A stretch of 64,000 bases of DNA from an uncultured Collinsella sp. GTDB lineage: Bacteria; Actinomycetota; Coriobacteriia; Coriobacteriales; Coriobacteriaceae. The DNA lies in assembly GCA_902493145.1 (NCBI GenBank), contig CABUOA010000003.1:1-64000 (forward strand), given 5' to 3'. Below, piece by piece: positions 32,834 through 41,689 of this stretch. The notes beneath the pieces are model-generated. The model saw only the letters and a program-made list of their open reading frames with translations, made no database searches and was not told the DNA's origin. Positions within the stretch are counted from its first letter, which is position 1. The number at the start of each line of letters is the position of its first letter. The position numbers and the translations under genes were made by a program.

Positions 32834-34138
32834 CTAATGGCGGGCGCGCATCCTCACCAAACGCACCATGGCGAACGCAAAGCCCACAGCGGCCACAGCC
32901 ATCAACACATAGAACACCGAACGAAAACCAAACAGGAACACATCCGGACGGCCTGCAACAATACTGGTCACGGCCTCACCCATCGCCACGCTCATCTGCC
33001 CATACAGGATATGCGACGCCGCTGTAATGCCCACTGCCATACCCGCATAGCGCGCCAGACTACCCAGGCTGCCCGCAAAACCGAGCGCCTCGCGCGGGGC
33101 CGAACCCATGTACAGCGAGTTGTTGGGACTCTGGAAAATCGACGTGCCACACGACATAAACGCGACGCAACACACGATCACAGGGATGGAAGAGTGCTCG
33201 TCGAGCGTGCTTACCGCAAAGAGACCGCATACGTACACGCCTAGGCCGACCGCCGTAGGGCCCTCGCAGCCAACACGGTCCGAAACCGTACCCGAAAGCG
33301 GGCCGATAAAGGCATTCACCATCGGCAACGCCAAAAAGAGTAGTCCAGAGATGTCGGAACCAAAGCCGTGGGCGTCCTGAAAATAGAACGGCAGGATAAA
33401 CTCTGATGCGCCAATACCAACGAACACGATGAGCATGCAGGCGAGGTTGATGGTGAAGGCCGAATTTGCAAAGCAGCGACGAGCAGCCTCGATCAGGGAC
33501 ATGGGGCGCTCGCCAGCCTCCGGCTTAACATGCGGCAGCGTATAGAGCCCCACGATAAACGAGATGACGCCAATGGGCAGGTTGATGAGGAAGATGCTCT
33601 CCCAGGGAAAGCTTGCCACCAGCATGCCGCCCAGCACGGGGCCACACATCATGCCGAGGGCCACGAAGGTCGCGAGAATACCCATGGCACGACCGCGCTC
33701 GCGCGCCGGAAACGACTCGGTGATGATACCCATGTTGTTAGCCATGGCCGCCGCGCAGCCGACGCCCTGCACAATGCGTGCCAGGATAAGAACTTCGAGC
33801 GAACTCGAAAGGCCGCAAAGCAGCGAGCCGGCCGTAAAAACGATTACGCCCAGCTGGAATACGCCCACCTTGCCGCGCACGTCGCCCAAGCGGCCAAACG
33901 GCAGCATAGCCACGCATGTCGCAAGCAGGTACACCGAGCTCACCAGCTGGATGCGGTCGAGGCCCACGCCCAGCTCCTTTTGCATCACGGGCAACGCCAC
34001 GGTCACGACGGTCGAATCCAGACACGACATAAACGTCATGATGAGCACGGTAAACAGAATCGCCCATTTGTTCTTGCCATGGGTTTCGCCCTCAAGGGCA
34101 ATGTGCTCGCGGCGCAGCTGCTCTGCGGTTTTCTCCAT
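32834..34138 (-). CDS. MFS drug-efflux type transporter
   Basis: A 434-residue inner-membrane protein of the major facilitator superfamily. Its first helix, F-M-S-C-L-D-S-T-V-V-T-V-A-L-P, is of the DHA2 drug:H+ antiporter type, and the loop after helix 2 is GRLGDVRGKV (MFS motif A). About 12 helices are evident, fewer than the 14 of typical DHA2 members. The ATG at 34138 has AAAGG six bases upstream. No regulator gene is adjacent, and the substrate is unknown. Confidence 0.86.
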   Translation of the reverse strand: MEKTAEQLRREHIALEGETHGKNKWAILFTVLIMTFMSCLDSTVVTVALPVMQKELGVGLDRIQLVSSVYLLATCVAMLPFGRLGDVRGKVGVFQLGVIVFTAGSLLCGLSSSLEVLILARIVQGVGCAAAMANNMGIITESFPARERGRAMGILATFVALGMMCGPVLGGMLVASFPWESIFLINLPIGVISFIVGLYTLPHVKPEAGERPMSLIEAARRCFANSAFTINLACMLIVFVGIGASEFILPFYFQDAHGFGSDISGLLFLALPMVNAFIGPLSGTVSDRVGCEGPTAVGLGVYVCGLFAVSTLDEHSSIPVIVCCVAFMSCGTSIFQSPNNSLYMGSAPREALGFAGSLGSLARYAGMAVGITAASHILYGQMSVAMGEAVTSIVAGRPDVFLFGFRSVFYVLMAVAAVGFAFAMVRLVRMRARH

Positions 34139-34164
34139 ATCCATCCTTTCGAGTGGCACAACGC

Positions 34165-34212
34165 AAAAACGGGGCCCCAATCGCCTACAAACAGTCGCGA
34201 TTGGGGTCCCGC
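34165..34212 (-). terminator. Rho-independent terminator after the O-acetylhomoserine sulfhydrylase gene
   Basis: A long stem (GGGACCCCAATCGC with GCGATTGGGGCCCC on the minus strand) followed by GTTTTTG, about 68 bases past the stop codon. Confidence 0.88.
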
Positions 34213-34279
34213 CTACGGAATCGGAACGAAAGGTCGCCGAAGCTTTCTGCCAGCATCGGCGCCTTATGCGAACGCTAGC

Positions 34280-35563
34280 CTAGCACTGCTCGAGTGCCTG
34301 CTCAAGGTCGGCAATCAGATCGGCCGTATCCTCGAGGCCGCACGACAGGCGCACCATGTCGGCGGAGATGCCACAGGCGATGAGCTCCTCATCGTTCATC
34401 TGGCGATGCGTGGCATTAGCGGGATGCAGGCAGCAAGTGCGAGCATCGGCCACATGCGTGGCGATCTGGGCGAGTTTAAGGCTCTTCATAAAGGTCTCGG
34501 CCGCCGCGCGACCACCGTTAAAGCCAAAGCTCACGACGCCGCAGGTACCGTTGGGCATGTACTTCTGAGCCAGGTCATAGTACTTATCGCCCTCCAGGCC
34601 CGGATGGCTCACAAAGCGCACCTTGGGATGGCTCTGCAGGAACTTAGCAACGGCCAGGCCGTTCTCACAATGACGCGGCATACGCACATGCAGGCTCTCG
34701 AGCGAGCTATTCAGGAAAAACGCCGCCTGCGGGTTCTGCATGGGGCCGAGGTCGCGCATGAGCTGAGCGGTTGCCTTGGTAATGAAGGCACCCTCGCGAC
34801 CGAACTTCTCGGCATAGGTCACGCCGTGATAGCTCTCGTCGGGCGTGGTGAGACCCGGGAACTTGTCTGCATGGGCCATCCAGTCAAACTGGCCGTGGTC
34901 GACGATCACGCCACCCAGGTAGGCCGCATGCCCATCCATGTACTTGGTGGTAGAGTGCGTGACGATGTCGGCGCCCCACTCAAAGGGACGGCACATCACG
35001 GGCGTCGGGAAGGTGTTGTCGACCATCAGCGGCACGCCGTGGTCATGCGCGGCCTTGGCAAAGCGCTCAATATCGAGCACGGCAAGGGCGGGGTTGGCAA
35101 TCGTCTCGCCAAAGACGAGCTTGGTATTGGGCTCAAAGGCTGCCTCCAGCTCCTCATCGGTGCAGTCGGGGGCGACAAACGTGCAAGCCACGCCCATGCG
35201 GCCCATGGTGTGGGCGAGCAGGTTATACGTACCGCCGTAGATAGCAGAGCTCGCGACCACGTGATCACCGGCACCGGCCACGTTAAAGATCGCGAGGAAG
35301 TTCGCGGCCATGCCCGAACTCGTGAGCATCGCAGCGGTGCCGCCCTCCATCTCGCAGATCTTGGCGGCAACCAGATCGCACGTGGGATTCTGCAGACGGC
35401 TGTAGAAGTAGCCCGACTCCTCCAGGTCAAACAGCTTGCCCATGTGCTCGGACGTGTCGTATTTCCACGTGGTGGACTGGTAGATGGGCACCTGGCGCGG
35501 CTCCGCATCGCCCGGATGATAGCCGCCCTGAACACATGTAGTTCCGATGGTCTGCTCGCTCAT
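34280..35563 (-). CDS. metY: O-acetylhomoserine sulfhydrylase / aminocarboxypropyltransferase
   Basis: A 427-residue Cys/Met-metabolism PLP enzyme forming homocysteine from O-acetylhomoserine and sulfide. The PLP lysine lies in T-H-S-T-T-K-Y-M-D-G-H. The region YQSTTWKYDT and the C-terminal RLSCGLED are typical of the MetY branch. Length fits MetY (about 430) rather than the shorter MetB/MetC (about 380). The ATG has GGGAG six bases upstream. Single-gene transcript; no SAM riboswitch is visible before it. Confidence 0.92.
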   Translation of the reverse strand: MSEQTIGTTCVQGGYHPGDAEPRQVPIYQSTTWKYDTSEHMGKLFDLEESGYFYSRLQNPTCDLVAAKICEMEGGTAAMLTSSGMAANFLAIFNVAGAGDHVVASSAIYGGTYNLLAHTMGRMGVACTFVAPDCTDEELEAAFEPNTKLVFGETIANPALAVLDIERFAKAAHDHGVPLMVDNTFPTPVMCRPFEWGADIVTHSTTKYMDGHAAYLGGVIVDHGQFDWMAHADKFPGLTTPDESYHGVTYAEKFGREGAFITKATAQLMRDLGPMQNPQAAFFLNSSLESLHVRMPRHCENGLAVAKFLQSHPKVRFVSHPGLEGDKYYDLAQKYMPNGTCGVVSFGFNGGRAAAETFMKSLKLAQIATHVADARTCCLHPANATHRQMNDEELIACGISADMVRLSCGLEDTADLIADLEQALEQC

Positions 35564-35651
35564 ATCCAACTCCCTTACTTGGGTTTTGTTTTTATTCGGT
35601 TCACGATACCGCTACCCCGCACCCCTCTCAACCCATCCCGCCGATAGGTTA

Positions 35652-35691
35652 TGGGACAAATTAATCAGGTTTATTTGTCCCAAATCTTAAG
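35652..35691. repeat. GGGACAAATTAATCAG-type repeat, copy 1
   Basis: The segment TGGGACAAATTAATCAG ... TTTGTCCCAAATCTTAAG recurs at 47814-47853 with only the central bases different. GGGACAAA and TTTGTCCC form a hairpin. Here it lies upstream of the C_GCAxxG_C_C gene. Confidence 0.75.
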
Positions 35692-35797
35692 AAAGTGTTC
35701 GATGGCGAAAAACAATGAGATATGCACTGCGGTCTCGATAAGCGAATGCGCCGGCAAGGGTACCATAGGCGGGTACACCATGAACAAGGAGACAACG

Positions 35798-36244
35798 ATG
35801 AAGCAGATCGATACCACCCAGCTCAACACTGCCGCCTGCCAGGCTCAGGCTGCCGAGTACCACGCCCGCGGCTTTAACTGCGCCCAGGCTGTCGCTTGCA
35901 CGCTCGCGCCCGCTGTGGGGCTCGACCCCCAGATCGCCTTTACCCTCACCGAGGGCTTTGGCGCCGGCATGGGCGGCATGACCGAGACCTGCGGCGCCAT
36001 CTCGGGCGCCGTGGCCATCATGGGCTTTGTGATGAGCGACGGTATGGAGAACCCCAAGACCAAGGGCCAGACCTACAAGCTGTCGCGCGAGATTGCCAAG
36101 CGCTTTGGCGAGAAGAACACCACGACCGTCTGCGGCACGCTCAAAGGCGTCGGATCGGACCAGGGTCCGCTCCGCAGCTGCCCCGGCTGCATCGACGACG
36201 CCGTCGACATCGCCTGCGATGTGCTAAAGCAGCTCGCCGAGTAA
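35798..36244 (+). CDS. C_GCAxxG_C_C family redox-type protein
   Basis: A 148-residue protein of the family named for its conserved cysteine pattern. Cys occurs in GFNCAQAVAC near residue 27, in ETCGAISGAVAIMG near 68, and in the C-terminal CPGCIDDAV near 130. The pattern suggests metal or cluster binding, but no function is established; members are common in anaerobes. The ATG at 35798 has GGAG six bases upstream, which rules out longer in-frame starts. It is followed by a shared terminator. Confidence 0.88.
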   Translation: MKQIDTTQLNTAACQAQAAEYHARGFNCAQAVACTLAPAVGLDPQIAFTLTEGFGAGMGGMTETCGAISGAVAIMGFVMSDGMENPKTKGQTYKLSREIAKRFGEKNTTTVCGTLKGVGSDQGPLRSCPGCIDDAVDIACDVLKQLAE

Positions 36245-36257
36245 ACGGCGACAACAT

Positions 36258-36311
36258 AAAACGACGGCCGGCGCGCTTGGGATTCATCCAAAAGCACGCC
36301 GGCCGTCGTCG
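36258..36311. terminator. Bidirectional terminator between convergent genes
   Basis: A 17-18-bp stem (ACGACGGCCGGCGCGCTT with its near-complement) lies between the stop of the C_GCAxxG_C_C gene and the stop of yigZ. A TTTTAT tract on the minus strand favours yigZ; the plus-strand tail is weaker. Confidence 0.85.
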
Positions 36312-36950
36312 TTAGAACTCGGCAAATTCGGGAGCGCCGACCTCAATCTCCTCACGCCCCGCCATAAGCTCGCGCATCTTAACGCAAAACGGCTCCTGCT
36401 CCCCCGCCTTAAACACCAAATGAATCGTCACGGCATCCGCGTAATCGGTATCCGAAACCTTGGCATCCGAATCCTGGGCCAAACGAAGCACTTGCTCATA
36501 CTGTGGATAGGCCACACGCACATCAACCGGCACGACGCTCGTCATCTCAACGATCTGCCCGGCTTCCTGAGCCGCAGCCACCGCCGTCTGCGTCGCCGCG
36601 GTATAGGCGCGTACCAAGCCACCAGGTCCCAACAACGTACCACCAAAATAGCGCGTCACTACGCAGCAAACATTTTTGAGCCCCGCTCCGCGCAGCACCT
36701 CGAGCGTCGGCATGCCGCTCGTACGGCTCGGCTCACCATCATCGCTCTGGCGCTCGCGTCCATCGACCAAAATCCACGCGGGAACATTGTGTCGAGCGTC
36801 GTAATGGCGCTTTCGAACCGTCTCGATAAAGGCATTTGCCTCATCTTCGGACTCAATATGGACCAGCTGGGCAATAAACCGACTCTTGCGGTCCACAAAC
36901 TCGCCCGAAACCTCAATATTCGATTGCAGAGTAAAATAGCTGTCCAACAA
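36312..36950 (-). CDS. yigZ: YigZ/IMPACT family protein (UPF0029)
   Basis: A 212-residue protein related to the eukaryotic translation regulator IMPACT. The N-terminal domain has the signature DDGEPSRTSGMPTLEVL near residue 70 and the TRYFGGTLLGPGGLVRAY segment near 98; a short ferredoxin-like C-terminal domain follows. The start is a TTG (36950, or the adjacent TTG at 36947) behind GAGGGG, with no ATG at a suitable place. Function in bacteria is not settled. Confidence 0.9.
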   Translation of the reverse strand: MLDSYFTLQSNIEVSGEFVDRKSRFIAQLVHIESEDEANAFIETVRKRHYDARHNVPAWILVDGRERQSDDGEPSRTSGMPTLEVLRGAGLKNVCCVVTRYFGGTLLGPGGLVRAYTAATQTAVAAAQEAGQIVEMTSVVPVDVRVAYPQYEQVLRLAQDSDAKVSDTDYADAVTIHLVFKAGEQEPFCVKMRELMAGREEIEVGAPEFAEF

Positions 36951-37062
36951 AGCCCCTCAACAACAAGCAAAGCAACAAACAGCCTCAATAATACGGCAAA
37001 GGGTGTACCGTTGCCCTCGCCAACAAGAACGGAAACGCCAATGATGCCGTCACCAACAGCGA

Positions 37063-37162
37063 GACGGCGTCAGCTGAGTCGATTTGGCCCGAAAGAGGAG
37101 GGAGCACGCCTTATGGCGGCGACCGACGAATGAGCGCCAAATCGGCCAGCTGACGCCGTCGC
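37063..37162. repeat. GAAAGAGGAG-core palindrome, copy C
   Basis: Arms GACGGCGTCAGCTG / CAGCTGACGCCGTC and CGATTTGGC / GCCAAATCG enclose the core GAAAGAGGAG, an inner hairpin CGCC-TTAT-GGCG, then GCGAC and TGAGC. The core order matches copies A and B while the arms are unrelated in sequence. It starts 15 bases beyond the 3' end of RNase P RNA. Confidence 0.78.
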
Positions 37163-37177
37163 AGCGTCAACAAGAAA

Positions 37178-37539
37178 GCTGAGTGGGCCGATAAGCCGGG
37201 TTCTGTCGTGAACGGTCATTTATCTTGTCTGCACGTTACCGTGCAGCTCCACGCACGCTACCCGAACGCGGACCGGGCCGGCCCATAGCGTTCCTATTCG
37301 CGCTTGCTCCGGATGGGGCTTGCCAAGCCGCCGTGTTGCCACGACGCTGGTGGTCTCTTACACCACCGTTTCAGCTTTTCCCTTTACGCCTTGCGGCGCA
37401 GGTGGGAGTCTTCTTTTCTGCGGCGCTTTCCGTCGGATCACTCCGCCCGGCCGTTAGCCGGCATCCCGCCCTCTGGAGCCCGGACTTTCCTCACGCGTAC
37501 TGCAAGCAGCACATCGCGCGACCGTCTGGCCCACTCAGC
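37178..37539 (-). ncRNA. rnpB: RNase P RNA (bacterial class A)
   Basis: Catalytic RNA that trims tRNA 5' ends. The ends pair as helix P1 (GCTGAGTGGGCC with GGCCCACTCAGC). The conserved core GAGGAAAGTCCGGGCTCC lies near the 5' end and the ACAGAACCCGGCTTATCGG block near the 3' end. The 362-base length is normal. Ends are set from P1 pairing and may be off by a few bases. Confidence 0.96.
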
Positions 37540-37622
37540 AGTGCAAAAGTGTAACACACCGTTGCCGCAGGCAATGGCACAACGCAAACGCTCGACACGA
37601 TAAACCAAGAACCGCCATGCGC

Positions 37623-37737
37623 TACAATGGTCCTGTCGATGGGCAACGTCGTCAGTCGAGACGCGACCGCGCTCCGTACCCCTCCGTCTACTCGGTGTGT
37701 TCCCGCCTCCTCCCCGAGGCGGGATGTCGGCTTTTTT
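37623..37737 (+). ncRNA. Candidate small RNA with promoter and terminator-like end
   Basis: A -10-like TACAAT (37623-37628) is followed about 75 bases later by a 9-bp stem TCCCGCCTC/GAGGCGGGA (37701-37724) and a run of six T residues at 37732-37737. The transcript would be about 100 bases. Both neighbours are on the minus strand, so it would stand alone. A 39-codon frame from the ATG at 37638 runs through it but has no ribosome site. The gap between stem and T-run and the missing -35 box lower confidence. Confidence 0.35.
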
Positions 37738-37802
37738 CATGCACCGACAATCCAATAGCCTGTGGACAGCCCGGCAGCATTGCGCATCTCGGTGCCAAAT
37801 GC

Positions 37803-37838
37803 AAAAAGGGACCCGTCCATTACGGACGGATCCCTTAA
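37803..37838 (-). terminator. Rho-independent terminator after rpsA
   Basis: The stem AAGGGATCCGTCC/GGACGGGTCCCTT with the loop GTAAT is followed by TTTTTG on the minus strand, 23 bases past the rpsA stop. Confidence 0.9.
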
Positions 37839-37860
37839 AACAAGTGATCGTCAAACCGAT

Positions 37861-39027
37861 TTACTCGGCGTCAGTCTCCTCGTCCTTCTTCTCGGAAGGC
37901 AGCGGGGTAACCTCGATCTCGACGCCCAGAGTCTCAGCAGCGGACTTCATGGACAGGGAGATACGACGACGGTCGAGGTCGATCTCCATGACCTTGACCT
38001 GAACCTTGTCGCCCACGTGGGTAACCTGAGAAGGCTGGTCGACGTGCTTGTTGGCCATCTCGGAGATGTGCACCAGGCCCTCGATGCCCTCGCCCAAGTC
38101 GACGAAAGCGCCAAACGGGACAAGCTTGGTCACAGTGCCCTCGACGATAGCGCCGACGGGGTACTTCTTGACCAGTGCGCGCCACGGATCCTCGGTGGTC
38201 TGCTTGAGACCCAGGGAGATGCGCTCGCGGTTGAGATCGACGTCGAGAACCTCGACCTCGACCTCCTGGCCGACCTTGACAACCTCGGAAGGATGGTTGA
38301 CGTGGTTCCAGGAGAGCTCGGAGATGTGGATGAGGCCGTCGATACCGCCGAGGTCGACGAAGGCGCCGAAGTCGACGATGGAGGAAACGGTACCCTGGAG
38401 ACGCATGCCAGACTTGAGCTTGGACAGGATCTCGGAGCGCTCGGCCTTACGGGACTCCTCGAGCACGACGCGACGGGAGAGGACGACGTTGTTGCGGTTG
38501 CGGTCCATCTCGATGACGCGGGCCTCGATGCGGGTGCCCATGTAAGAGGTGAGGTCCTTGACGCGACGGAGGTCGACGAGGGAAGCGGGCAGGAAGCCAC
38601 GCAGGCCGATGTCGAGGATCAGGCCGCCCTTGACAACCTCGATAACCTCGCCCTCGACGTTCTCGCCGGAGTTGAACTTCTCCTCGATGCGGTTCCAAGC
38701 ACGCTCGTACTCGGCACGCTTCTTGGACAGGACCAGACGACCGTCCTTGTCCTCCTTCTGGAGAACCAGAGCCTCGATGGGATCACCGAGTGCAACGATG
38801 TCTGCAGGGTTAGCGTCCTTGCGGATGGACAGCTCGCGGACCGGGATAACGCCCTCGGACTTGAATCCGATGTCAACGAGCACCTCGTCATGCTCGATCT
38901 TAACGACAGTGCCGTTAACGAGATCGCCCTCATCAAAGTCGGTAATCGTACCGTCGATGAGGTTGTTCATCTCCTCCTCGTTGACATCGTCAAGAGAGAA
39001 AATGGACGAGTTCTGAATCTCACTCAA
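37861..39027 (-). CDS. rpsA: 30S ribosomal protein S1
   Basis: A 388-residue RNA-binding protein with four S1 (OB-fold) repeats, starting near residues 35, 120, 205 and 290. Repeats 3 and 4 contain the classic D-F-G-A-F-V-D-L-G and HISELSW elements. It is shorter than the six-repeat E. coli S1, as is common in Gram-positive bacteria. It helps recruit mRNA to the ribosome. The C-terminal tail is acidic. Confidence 0.94.
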   Translation of the reverse strand: MSEIQNSSIFSLDDVNEEEMNNLIDGTITDFDEGDLVNGTVVKIEHDEVLVDIGFKSEGVIPVRELSIRKDANPADIVALGDPIEALVLQKEDKDGRLVLSKKRAEYERAWNRIEEKFNSGENVEGEVIEVVKGGLILDIGLRGFLPASLVDLRRVKDLTSYMGTRIEARVIEMDRNRNNVVLSRRVVLEESRKAERSEILSKLKSGMRLQGTVSSIVDFGAFVDLGGIDGLIHISELSWNHVNHPSEVVKVGQEVEVEVLDVDLNRERISLGLKQTTEDPWRALVKKYPVGAIVEGTVTKLVPFGAFVDLGEGIEGLVHISEMANKHVDQPSQVTHVGDKVQVKVMEIDLDRRRISLSMKSAAETLGVEIEVTPLPSEKKDEETDAE

Positions 39028-39342
39028 AGGTGGACCCCTTTCGAACTACGGGGCCCCGATTGCTAGGACCTACAGAAGGGTGCGACAAGCACACAACGTT
39101 TAGGAACACTCGGGAGCCGACAGATACTAATGTGACGCTTATGCAATCACGTTCGTATAGGTTACGGGGAAATGAGTTCGATTTCAAGCGTGAACTGCGA
39201 TTTTTTACTCGTGTGGAGACTTTTTCGTAATCTTATGAACACACGTCTCCGCAACTTGACGATAACCAGCCAGGCATTCGGCTTTGGGGTAAAGTATCCG
39301 GAGCCAACGATTCTAGATCGATTTTTCGAGAAAGGTGCCCGC
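39028..39342. other. Divergent promoter region rpsA / HAD gene
   Basis: 315 bases, more AT-rich than the genes, between two divergently transcribed genes. No repeat, RNA or convincing frame was found. A plus-strand frame reaching back to 39172 lacks a ribosome site. Confidence 0.6.
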
Positions 39343-40101
39343 GTGCTCAAAGCAGTCGTTTTCGATATGGACGAAACGCTTCTTAGCATCAACCTCAACG
39401 CGTTCATCCTTCGATATTTTAAGGATGTCTCTTCGATGCTCGCGGATATCGGTCGCCGCAGCCGCGGTGGCACGATGGCACGCCTCGGCACCATCCTGGT
39501 CGACCTCAACGCCAATCGCCGCAGCAGCACGGACAATCGCACCAATCTTGAGTTTTACCAAGAAGAGGTCGAGCGCCGATGCGGCATTTGCCTCTCGGAC
39601 CCACTTATCTACGAGGCGTTTACCTACTACGACCGCGAAGTTCTTCCGTACAAGAATGACGAACTCATCAACGCCCATGCCATGCCGGGCGCACACGCCG
39701 CGCTTCAGACCGTACAGGACGCAGGGCTGCGCTGCGCGCTCTTTACCAACCCCAGCTTTCCGCAGGGGGCCATCGAGTGCCGCATGGGTTGGGGCGACCT
39801 GGCCGACGCCCCCTTTGAGCTCGTCACGCACATGGGAAACGCCACCCGCTGCAAGCCTGATGCCACCTACTATCTAGAGCAGCTTCAGGTGATGGGACTC
39901 GAACCGCACGAGGTCCTTATGGTGGGCAACGATCCCAAACGCGACTTCCCTAGTCCCGCCTGCGGCATTCAGACTGCCTATGTAGGCCAGGGCAAGCCCA
40001 ACCGAGTCACCTGGCGCGGAACCATGGAAGGCTTCGCCCGCGACTTTAACGCCGTAGTAGAAGCCTTCTACGAACACCAAGTAGCCGACGAACTGTCCTA
40101 G
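39343..40101 (+). CDS. HAD-superfamily hydrolase
   Basis: A 252-residue phosphatase-like protein. Motif I is V-V-F-D-M-D-E-T-L-L at residues 5-14, a Thr stands in A-L-F-T-N-P-S (motif II), a Lys in T-R-C-K-P-D-A (motif III), and motif IV is M-V-G-N-D-P-K-R-D. The GTG start has AAAGGTG five bases upstream; the longer in-frame reading begins inside the upstream region. The substrate is unknown. Its TAG stop overlaps that of the convergent neighbour in the shared CTAG at 40098-40101. Confidence 0.85.
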   Translation: MLKAVVFDMDETLLSINLNAFILRYFKDVSSMLADIGRRSRGGTMARLGTILVDLNANRRSSTDNRTNLEFYQEEVERRCGICLSDPLIYEAFTYYDREVLPYKNDELINAHAMPGAHAALQTVQDAGLRCALFTNPSFPQGAIECRMGWGDLADAPFELVTHMGNATRCKPDATYYLEQLQVMGLEPHEVLMVGNDPKRDFPSPACGIQTAYVGQGKPNRVTWRGTMEGFARDFNAVVEAFYEHQVADELS

Positions 40102-41417
40102 CACACTTGGGTTTTGCCGATCATGATGTTGAGGATCTCGACGTCGGTATCTTTCATGCCCACACGGCCTACGTAGCCCATACTGGCGATTGTCTGCTCA
40201 ACGGTATCTTGGATCAGGCCCTCGCCGGCGCGGAAGCCGCGACCCTGCATGGCCATATCATGGCCCAGAATCGCTGCATCGACGGCAGCCGAGATCTTGG
40301 CGGCACAGCTCGCCTTGGCGCCGTCGCACACGATGCCGCCCACGTTACCGAGCGTATTCGAGACCGTCGCGCCAATCTGCTCGCGCGTGCCACCGCACAG
40401 CCAGGTAATCGCAGCGCCGGCGCCGCACGCGGCGCAAATAGCACCGCAAAACGCCGAAAGCGCACCAATATAGCTCTTGATATGCACGGCGATAAGATCG
40501 GACAGCATCACGGCGCGCACCAGACGCTCGTGGTCGCAGCGCAGGTACTCGGCATACTCCATGACGGGCAGTGCGCAGGTAATGCCCTGATTGCCCGAGC
40601 CGCACACAATGGCGACCGGTAGCGCGCAACCGTTCATGCGGGCGTCGGACCCGGCGGCCGCACGGGCACGGGCACGGCAGGCGACGTCATCGGCACGAGC
40701 ACCCAGCAGCGTACGACCCACCTCGGCGCCCCAAGCGTGCGCAAGGCCCTCGGCACTGATTGCGCCATTCAGCTCAATCTGACGCTCAACGGCAGCGCGG
40801 GCGCCCTCAATGTCACCGTCCTCGATAAAGTCGATGATGGAATCAATGGACATGGGCGTATCGGCGTTATCTGCCGCACGCTCGGCCACCACGCGCTCGG
40901 CGCAGGCGGCGCACTCCCCCGCCGACTTGCCGCATACCGGAATACCATCGAGCGTATGGCACGTGACATTAGTGTGGTGATCGGTAATCTCGACGACCGC
41001 GGTATGGCCCCCGGCCGTCGCAGTCACCTTGATGTAGAGGTTGGGCACACCCTCGACAAGCGACACATCGCAGTAGCCGGCGTCGGCGAGGAGCTCGGCC
41101 ACGCGAGCGCGGTCTTCATCGTTAACGCTCTCGAGCACCTCGAGCGCGCTCTTAGCGTCGCCGCCCACGGCACCCAGCACGGCCGCGGCTTCAATACCGT
41201 GCATACCGCCCGAGTTGGGCACGGTCACGCTCTTAACGTTCTTGATGATGTTGCCCGAGCAGGCAACGTCCATATGATCGGGTTCGCAACCGAGCGTCTG
41301 GCTCGCCAACGCCGCTGCATAGGCAACGGCAATAGGCTCGGTGCAGCCGAGCGCACAGACAAGCTCGCGGTTCAAAACATCGCAAAACGCGGCATCACGA
41401 AGGGAATCGGTAGGCAT
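40098..41417 (-). CDS. L-cysteine desulfidase / UPF0597 family (L-serine dehydratase-like)
   Basis: A 439-residue protein of the CyuA/YhaM family. The N-terminal L-G-C-T-E-P-I-A-V-A-Y segment (Cys near 25), the CSGNIIKNVKSVTVPNSGG region and the C-terminal cysteines (A-F-C-G-A-I-C-A-A-C-G) point to a [4Fe-4S]-dependent beta-elimination enzyme. Substrate is probably L-cysteine (to pyruvate, sulfide and ammonium) or serine. Sulfide release would fit the sulfhydrylase gene 5 kb away. The exact substrate is uncertain. Confidence 0.87.
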   Translation of the reverse strand: MPTDSLRDAAFCDVLNRELVCALGCTEPIAVAYAAALASQTLGCEPDHMDVACSGNIIKNVKSVTVPNSGGMHGIEAAAVLGAVGGDAKSALEVLESVNDEDRARVAELLADAGYCDVSLVEGVPNLYIKVTATAGGHTAVVEITDHHTNVTCHTLDGIPVCGKSAGECAACAERVVAERAADNADTPMSIDSIIDFIEDGDIEGARAAVERQIELNGAISAEGLAHAWGAEVGRTLLGARADDVACRARARAAAGSDARMNGCALPVAIVCGSGNQGITCALPVMEYAEYLRCDHERLVRAVMLSDLIAVHIKSYIGALSAFCGAICAACGAGAAITWLCGGTREQIGATVSNTLGNVGGIVCDGAKASCAAKISAAVDAAILGHDMAMQGRGFRAGEGLIQDTVEQTIASMGYVGRVGMKDTDVEILNIMIGKTQVC

Positions 41418-41689
41418 AGGTATCTCCTGCTTGCATAACGGGCTGGTCTCTCAAAAATAATTAGCTCTTCTATTTGATAACAATGCATCAAAAACCGCAA
41501 CCATGGTTCCGGCGGACGGCGCTCAAGCACAAACTGGCGGCATTCATTCATGAAAAGCGGGTCTTGTTGCCTGCTAAAGCGTTTGATCAAAAAACGCCCG
41601 AGCGTTTACACAAAAGTCGCGCTATCATGCAGTCGAACGCGGTAAACACCTTTAGCATTTGCGCCGCACAGACCAGAGAGGAACCATCT

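Larger units (their letters stand above)
37540..37860. other. Gap between rnpB and rpsA
   Basis: 321 bases without a credible protein gene. It contains the rnpB promoter side, a candidate small RNA on the plus strand (37623-37737) and the rpsA terminator (37803-37838). Confidence 0.6.
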
